Assembly: GCA_032622095.1 (NCBI GenBank)
Contig: CP136068.1
Span: 185,138,796-185,202,795 of the forward strand
DNA length: 64,000 nt
Direction: 5' to 3'
Source of the DNA: Siphonodentalium dalli
Lineage: Eukaryota > Mollusca > Scaphopoda > Gadilida > Siphonodentaliidae
Numbering within the stretch: position 1 is the first letter of the stretch; each line of letters opens with the position of its first letter. The position numbers were made by a program, and so were the translations under genes. Positions 57,181-64,000 of this stretch are shown here, one piece after another. The notes beneath the pieces were generated by a model. That model was given only the letters and a program-made list of their open reading frames with translations. It did not search any database and was not told the origin of the DNA.

Positions 57181-58202
57181 TATCGTTTTTATCTGTTTTG
57201 AACTTTTGACGAGACAGCACTGTCAGATAAGTACTGTTAAAATTTACGAAAGAAGTTACAAGTAAAAGTGGGACCAGCAATTTCTGTTGCGTTACATATA
57301 CGGTAGTTAGGATACCACCAGTCATTGAACAGGAATCACTTCTCTATTACTTTCATGGTGTATCATGGCAATTAAGATTCAGTATCAATGCTTACATTAC
57401 AACTCAGAAGCAGAATACACAGAACACTGATAAGGTGTCATCACACCAAACACCAATATTATATATGGTCTCTTTGATGTTATTTAATTGTACATCCCAC
57501 TGACTTATCATATTTCAGTAGATAAATAAACCCATATTATATTAAACTGACATCGTTTTTTCAATACAATGTTACCACCATTACTTTGATAGAGGAAAGT
57601 TTATTCTCAAAGAGTATAATTATTTTACATGAACTTTATTTTAATGGTATATAACTATATATCCAACAAATGAAGCTGAAAATTCATATTTCATGTGCTG
57701 CAGGAGCCTTCAAACTCTGGTTGACACTACAGTAACAGTTGAGGCACAAGCAGACATGTTCACTGGATAAATGTTATTAGATAGTCCACTTCAGCTGTTT
57801 CAGTCAGTTAATAAATTAGAGGAATAATAGTATGACCACTGCTCCAATCCTGTAGTTAGCCAAAATCATGGCTTCTTTTACCATGATTTTAATGAACAGA
57901 GAACAGAAAATTCCTTAGTTGAAGATTGTCAGATCATCAATTACAATAATGTGACTTATCATCCATCCTCCTCCACAATAACATATAACATGGTAATTTA
58001 CAAAGCATGTGTATGATATTACACGGCTGAAGATTGTCACACATTTGAGAACTGGTCCATAAATACTGTTTGTCATCCACCTTGAATGGGAAATTCAATT
58101 CATGGCATTTTGAAGCTACAAGTAGTAACATATCATTACTGTATAGTGGACCTCAACTTCCTGATATAGCACATTTTATATCTGATTCTGTATTCATCCT
58201 GA
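57181..58202. other. Unassigned
   Basis: AT-rich, nothing recognised. Confidence 0.4.
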
Positions 58203-58592
58203 AAAAATCTGATTAAGCACCCCTAAATTACTATTTCTTCGGCTTCAGGGGTAAAAAATAATTAATTTTAGTCGAGGAACCCATCCATCAAAGCTCAGAA
58301 TGATCAGATATTGATTTTTTTTAATTTGTAATTTTATCGAGATGTGTATTATAATTGCAACAGAAACATTTATTCAAAAGGACGAAGATGGTTAACTCTA
58401 AAATGAAGCACTGAGAACTTCCTTTTGACGGCATGTTCTGGGCCAGAAACAACAGATAACAAAACTTAAAATTTTTATATCTGATCACTCTGAGGGTTGA
58501 TGGGTAGGTTACTCGACTCGAATCAATAATTTTTTTTACCTCAGAAGCCAAAGAAATAGTCATTTATGAGGGTCTAATCGGATTGAGTACCT
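58203..58592. mobile_element. TTAA-type MITE, copy 2 (left tip lost)
   Basis: The right end GGATTGAGTACCT is followed by TTAA. The left side starts inside the TIR (atctgattaagcacccct). Shares cttcggcttcaggggtaaaaaat with copy 4. Confidence 0.65.
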
Positions 58593-58987
58593 TTAACATT
58601 TAACCAACCATTTTCAGACATACCTCCCCCCACTTGTTAATGAAAATCCACAAATCAGGTTCCAGCTATCTAGGTCACTTGTACCAATGTTAATCATATT
58701 TCCCAAACATGAAATTACACACTCTATGATTTCCAGGCTTCAATTTAAAGATGAATTACAATGTGTCTGTTCCCACAACAAGTATATAGTTTTCTCGGTA
58801 TAACATAAGAGAAATGAATCAAAAACACCTACCTGGGAACACTACTATCAATTAAGATTGATTTCCTTATATAATGTGACTATCAAGTTGCCCTGTGGGA
58901 CATATATTTGTCACTATTTTTAGAAATAGTTATTGCTCAGAACAAACACGAGCTGTAAACTGTTTAAATATAATCAATATTAAGTAT

Positions 58988-59385
58988 GCATCATCCGATT
59001 AGATGCCCCTCAATAAGGCTCAATTACTATATATTTGGATTCTGGTGGGAGGATATTTGATTTGAGTCGATGAACCCACCCACCAAAGCTAAGAGTTATT
59101 ACATATTCATTTTTAAATCTATTATTTTTCACCATTGAGACTTAATAGTGGTCTGGGAAAAAGTCAACGGGCCAATGGTCTTGGACCAAATTGGGGATGA
59201 AGATGATAACTCTAAAATCAAGTAGCTTTGTGTTGATAATGAGGCAAAATTTCATTGAACAACATGTTGATAAATAACACATTTTGAGCAATTTTATACT
59301 ATAATTAATCGATTCTGATAACTGAAGCAGCATTTCAAAATATGTTGTTGGAACCTGAATATATGGGGTTCATTGAATCAACTTG
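58988..59385. mobile_element. TTAA-type MITE, copy 3 (degenerate)
   Basis: Recognised by tccgattagatgcccctcaat at the left, gagtcgatgaacccacccaccaaagct inside and ttgttggaacctga...ggttcattgaatc at the right. The tips are eroded. Confidence 0.55.
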
Positions 59386-61127
59386 AGAACTTGCACGCTA
59401 AATTATACATGACATGCTTTATATAATTATTATACAATGAAGTAAAATAAATAATCACTCCAAATATTAAAAAAACATGTGAGTATAGTTAGTATACAGA
59501 CTGTCAATGCGGTGAACGTTATTGCACCAATTTGTTGGGGCTCAAGTTCCGTGAAATATTACATGAGTGGCCAGTGTCAAGTTGCATCTTGCAGCATAAC
59601 ACTTTAACATAACAAATAAGTGGACAATTGTTCGCAGGTGTGGTTTGGTTTTGTATTTACTACACACCAATATTCAATCAAGTAATAATATTTGTCCTCT
59701 ATCTAGGCAAGTTAGTTATATATTGAACATGGCAATAAATTAAATTAATTCTCTGGTACTGGATAGGCTGTCATGCATGATGTCAAATATGTTGCGAGTC
59801 TCAATGACATCAGGATTGCACTATCGTGGACAAGCTGAAATATTATACCAACAATGTAACTGAATTTACGAAATAGACCAAAATATTGCAGCTGTGTAAT
59901 TAGAAGTAAAATAAAATAAAGCTTTATTCCAGACCTATTGACTATTCAATCAAATCTCACCATTGAATACCTATTATTGTATGCCTCTAGTGGAATAGAA
60001 GCCGGAACTATTTTTGTTGATGTTGTCACCAAGAAAGGTGACAAACAGCTATTATAGGTACATTTAGTATGTCAACAATCAGCTTCAGGTGATGTCCCGA
60101 TCATAACCAGTTATCCATCAGACTTAAATCACAATAAAGGTAGCTGACTCATGGATTGACACAATGGTGTAGAATAAATACAGAACACAACTTGTACCAT
60201 AATCTCAAATATTTTATCAAAATCATGGTGGACAGTGCATAATTACATTCTGCTCGAGTTTTGCTGTCGCATAAATATCCATGCACCTTCTGCAACTCAT
60301 TTGATAAAAGATTATCGATGACACTAGGGGTAACTTAATTTTAGGATCCTGCAAATATTAAAAAAAAATCATATTCAATTAAACATGCTGCTGCATGAGT
60401 ATATGAATCATATTCGATTCAACATCAGCGAAGAATATATCTATATAATATCCCTGTTGAGCTTCGCAGTGCTAAAATGAGTGTTCCGTAAGAAGCACAC
60501 ATCGATGGCATTGCCGTAGAAGCACCCCCTCATTATGAGAGTAGTTCATCTGGATGATTGATTTCAGCATCCTGACCGACTGTACATGTGCATGAAGGTT
60601 GTGTTACATGTGAGTCAGATCATGTAGCCCCAATGCCTCTCAAAATTAAAATATTAGTTGAAATGCAAAGTAACATTATATTTTACTCACAGACACAGAC
60701 TGCCATTGGAAATGTTTTGTCCTCTCACAAATTCCAGAATTATTGGCAAAGTTGTCTTGCAGCAAATTCAGAGGATCACATCACTCATTCTTACGATAAG
60801 CTGAGGTTATCTGCAAAAATTAGTAAACACTTATTACAACATTGTTTTCATTAGAAAAAGCTATTACTCAGACTAGTTATTTATTGCAATTGTATACATA
60901 CACATGAAATCTGAAAATTGGCCACAGCAATAACTTCCAGGGCTATAAAATCACATATGTACTTCAACATTCATCAGGGATGTGGATGGAGGGTCTCCAT
61001 TGGGGATGGAGGGTCTCCATTGGGGAGGAACGCACCTTGAATTTGAAATGTATAAAGCCAATAAAATATCCAACACATGTTGTATTATATCAGACAAAAA
61101 GTCAAATTTGTTTTCAAGTTGGAGCAG
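59386..61127. other. Long stretch without a recognised gene
   Basis: AT-rich. An 88-codon ORF (60588-60854) has no known motif. A 22-bp direct duplication (ggatggagggtctccattgg) at 60983 and 61005 is the only structure noted. Confidence 0.4.
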
Positions 61128-61425
61128 GGGCCCCCGGTGGTCGAATCGGTAGAGTGCCAGGTGGTTTACACCGTCACGGGCCGTCCAGCGCTGACGAAGC
61201 TGGTTCGAACCCCGTCATAGGAAGGACAAGGGTGACTGGAATCGTGTATCTGGGCAAGTTTGTCAGTTGCTTTCTGGGGGTCGGTGGTTTCTACACACAG
61301 TGGGACGATTTCTTGGTGAAATCAAGCCTCTGCGTGGTCTTTCCTCCACCAGTAAAATTGACAACGTCATGTGTGGCCTAGCGGCTAGAATGACGATAAA
61401 CCCTAATAAACCAAACCAATCATGT
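61128..61425 (+). mobile_element. tRNA-derived SINE
   Basis: TGGTCGAATCGG (61138-61149) matches the polymerase III box A consensus TRGYNNARNNGG exactly, and GGTTCGAACCC (61202-61212) matches box B, 52 bp apart. A body of about 200 bp follows and ends in taaaccctaataaaccaaac. The head cannot fold as a normal tRNA (the acceptor ends do not pair), so it is a SINE and not a tRNA gene. Confidence 0.75.
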
Positions 61426-61868
61426 TAGAGCCGGTTAAAATTGTGAATTGGAACATAAGTACTAGTAGAATGTCTGCCGAACAGTCTCTTTAACGACAAT
61501 AACTTATGATGAACTTATCTTGGCCATTTTTGTCGCAAGCATCCATAGCGACTCAACTCAAATGTTGAGTTATGTTCTGCATAAAACGGGAAAAAAGAAG
61601 ATAAAATAAAAAAGAGTATTCTCTGTATATGAGCTTTGGTAGCAAGTAAAGTGTAAGTGCACTCTGACCGACTTTAAAATCGCAGATGCACAGATTCCCA
61701 TGGTAATAAATATCTGTGCCATTTAAAAAAATTTAACAAAAAATGTAGGAATAATGCAGTTTCCCATGGTACTAAATGTCTGTGAAAGTTTTGAAACAAT
61801 TGACCAAAAATTATAGGAACAAAAGCTCAAAGTAATACCCCTGTATAATTTATTTAAAATTTTCTTAA
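61426..61868. other. Unassigned
   Basis: A near-duplicate, cagattcccatggtaataaatatctgtg / cagtttcccatggtactaaatgtctgtg (61690 and 61757), is the only structure seen. Confidence 0.4.
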
Positions 61869-62254
61869 AGGTACTTAATCGGATAAAACTCCTCTCAATT
61901 ACTATTTCAATGGCTTCGGGGGTAAAAAATATTTGATTCGAGTCGATGAAGCCACCCATCAAAGCTCAGATTTATTAGATATCGATTTTAGAAATCTATT
62001 ATTTTTCATTATCAGGAATACTTTCTGTCCCAGAAGTTTCCGGAAAAAGCCCACCGACATACTCTCGATACTAAATTCCATTGAACAAAATGTTGCTATA
62101 CAACACATTTTGGGCAATTATATACGACAGTTCACAGTCGTTAGCATTATTTTTGGATAATTATTTGATTCTGATAACTAAAGTGACCTTTGATTAAATT
62201 TTGTTGTTGTTGGAATCTGTTGAGATGGGGACCCTCTGATCGGATTGAGTACCT
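61869..62254. mobile_element. TTAA-type MITE, copy 4 (complete)
   Basis: 386 bp. Begins AGGTACTTAATCGGAT and ends ATCGGATTGAGTACCT, with TTAA exactly on both sides (61865-61868 and 62255-62258). TTAA duplications suggest mobilisation by a piggyBac-like or similar transposase (inference). A short ORF inside is not considered real. Confidence 0.8.
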
Positions 62255-64000
62255 TTAAGTCAAAAAGGGGGATAACTCAAAACAATTGGAGAGACCTCAT
62301 AATCACAGGTGCACAGGTTATCATTGTGGTTGCTGTCTGTGCCAAGTTTCATGGAAAATTATTCAAAATGACTGAGAAAAACTCTGCACAAATTTGTGTC
62401 CATGGACAGACGGAGGGCTAAGATGTTTCCAGTATAACCCCCCACAACTTGCAGGGGGGGGGGGGGGTATACTAATAATTTTGGAGGGCATTAAATAATG
62501 TCCCGACAGTCAAGGACCACAAATAGGTCCAAGGGCTGTTAATAAAACATAACGCTCATGCATGTTATTATTATTAATACAACTCCGTCCTTGTGTGATC
62601 GGTGACACAGAATTCACTGGGCCGTGCGAGAACATTTGAAATTTGAACATACGAATTGCAAAATCCTATAGCATCTATTGAGTAGCCTCAAGGTTTTAGA
62701 AACTTCAGACCTGACCTGTTGGTCTAACACAAATTATTCCACACTAATAGATTGTTTGATAATCAATCTACAAAAAGATTTCAACCTATTGTTTCTTGTG
62801 AAATTTCCGACTATAAATGTACATGTCTGGAATTCAACGATATTTAGAACAGTTGAAAATTTTGACCAAGGTCGATGGACATAGGTTAATTGTAGCATTA
62901 CCAGTCTCTGCCCCGGCTATAGGCTGATATGATATTCGCCGGACATTCGAAGGATATACTTTACACGATACCCTTTTGCTGTATACATTGGTCTTTATAT
63001 CCAGTGATTCTGTCAGGCTACTTTATGCAAGTCGAATTCCTGTTTTCACAGACCTGCGACTGACGCGTGCGACAACTGAGGTTGTGGCTGATGCAGTTAA
63101 ACCCATTCGATTAAAAAATGTGCTTAACTGCGTCAGCCACAACCCCAGTGATTTATATAATATATATGATTTGAAACGTTGCGCCTATATATATAAACCC
63201 ATCTAGCCTCATGCATCAGCCGCATGTCTGTAATAGCAGCTTTATACCGACATGGGTTGGCAGTCTATACATTTGTATTTATTGAATTTGTGTGCACCAG
63301 TCTCTGTCGAGACTAAGTTTGCATTAAGTATATGTGACTATATTTATATACTGGTACGTATGTACATCGTTCGTTCGAAGAGAGGTCCCTGTCGGTAATT
63401 GCCGCTCAGCAAATGCTGCACATGACATGTTCACCTGAATGGCGATCACCACCACCGGGCACTTGCAGTAAAAAGGGCAGTTCGTTCAAAGGGTATGAAG
63501 CCCCATGGCTAGCCGTGTGCTTGCTATTGACAGTATTATAAGTAGAGGTGGAAATATTTATTCTTTCGAGGTTTCGACACAAGTTTCCAACAACTGTGGT
63601 CTGTGATAACTTGTTCGAGCTATAAAAGGTGCAAAAACTAATTTTGGCTTTTGATGACTTGTGCATATTCCATTAATTTGAAATTAGGTGTTGTTGGAAA
63701 TTGGAAATGAAATAATATTATCTAATTAGTGAGCTTTCAGACAACCACGATTCAATCATAAGTGGAAGGATTTTCGTCGTAGGAAGTAACCGATAGTTAG
63801 ACTGCGCATGCTCACGTCAAAAAATAATATCAAGTACCATTTGATTTTAGATTCAAAATTGTGTCGTATCCACGGTTACAATGTTTCATGATTCTAGTGC
63901 CAATAAACTTATCTTATCTTGTGACATAATCACAGTCGTGTGTACATAAACATCGTGGCTGGAAAGATCGCAGGGTAGTCAATCACATGCTATACAAACA
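62255..64000. other. Terminal stretch without a recognised gene
   Basis: Contains a 13-G run at 62454 and an inverted repeat at 63080-63146 (ggttgtggctgatgcagtta against taactgcgtcagccacaacc, 22-bp arms). Otherwise AT-rich. Confidence 0.4.

Noticed and set aside
61128-61212. A genuine tRNA gene
   Set aside because: Boxes A and B are perfect, but the ends cannot form an acceptor stem and a SINE body follows.

Overview
The window is nuclear DNA of an invertebrate animal. It is AT-rich and holds split genes with GT-AG introns, a Ty3/Gypsy LTR retrotransposon, tRNA-derived SINEs, LINE remnants, many terminal-inverted-repeat (TIR) elements and long minisatellites. Nothing bacterial was seen. The two host genes I can support are a secreted ependymin-related protein and a secreted C-type lectin-like protein. 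Both families are expanded in marine invertebrates, and a mollusc or other lophotrochozoan is my inference, not something shown.

Layout. 1-5.2 kb: a 328-bp tandem repeat, then an element with a 9-bp target duplication that itself carries a nested hAT element with an 8-bp duplication, then a near-perfect palindrome. 5.2-9.2 kb: two adjacent minisatellites (20-21 bp, then about 60 copies of 54 bp) that produce long but probably meaningless ORFs. 9.4-11.3 kb: another TIR element. 11.9-14.0 kb: the last two exons of a C-type lectin gene, with tandem duplications of exon ends, a SINE and a MITE. 15.1-18.7 kb: the 3' part of a LINE ORF2. A 15-codon piece of it has become a 45-bp minisatellite, and three younger elements have landed in it. 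19-28 kb: large inverted-repeat elements and no gene.

28998-53071: an ependymin-related gene on the + strand, assembled here from five exons whose phases agree throughout. Intron 2 is about 18 kb and contains a complete, apparently young Ty3/Gypsy element (38692-47950). That element has near-identical LTRs, TTAT target duplications, PBS, gag, pol and PPT. Gag and Pol are joined by a textbook -1 frameshift signal: a UUUAAAC slippery site immediately before the gag stop, then a 12-bp hairpin. The frameshift explains how Pol is expressed without its own ATG.

53-64 kb: short tandem repeats, a 353-bp duplication, a 515-bp hairpin, several TTAA-flanked MITEs, a tRNA-derived SINE and no recognisable gene.

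Most stretches without genes are repeats. Exon models rest on splice motifs, phase and remembered family motifs only; RNA evidence would be decisive.
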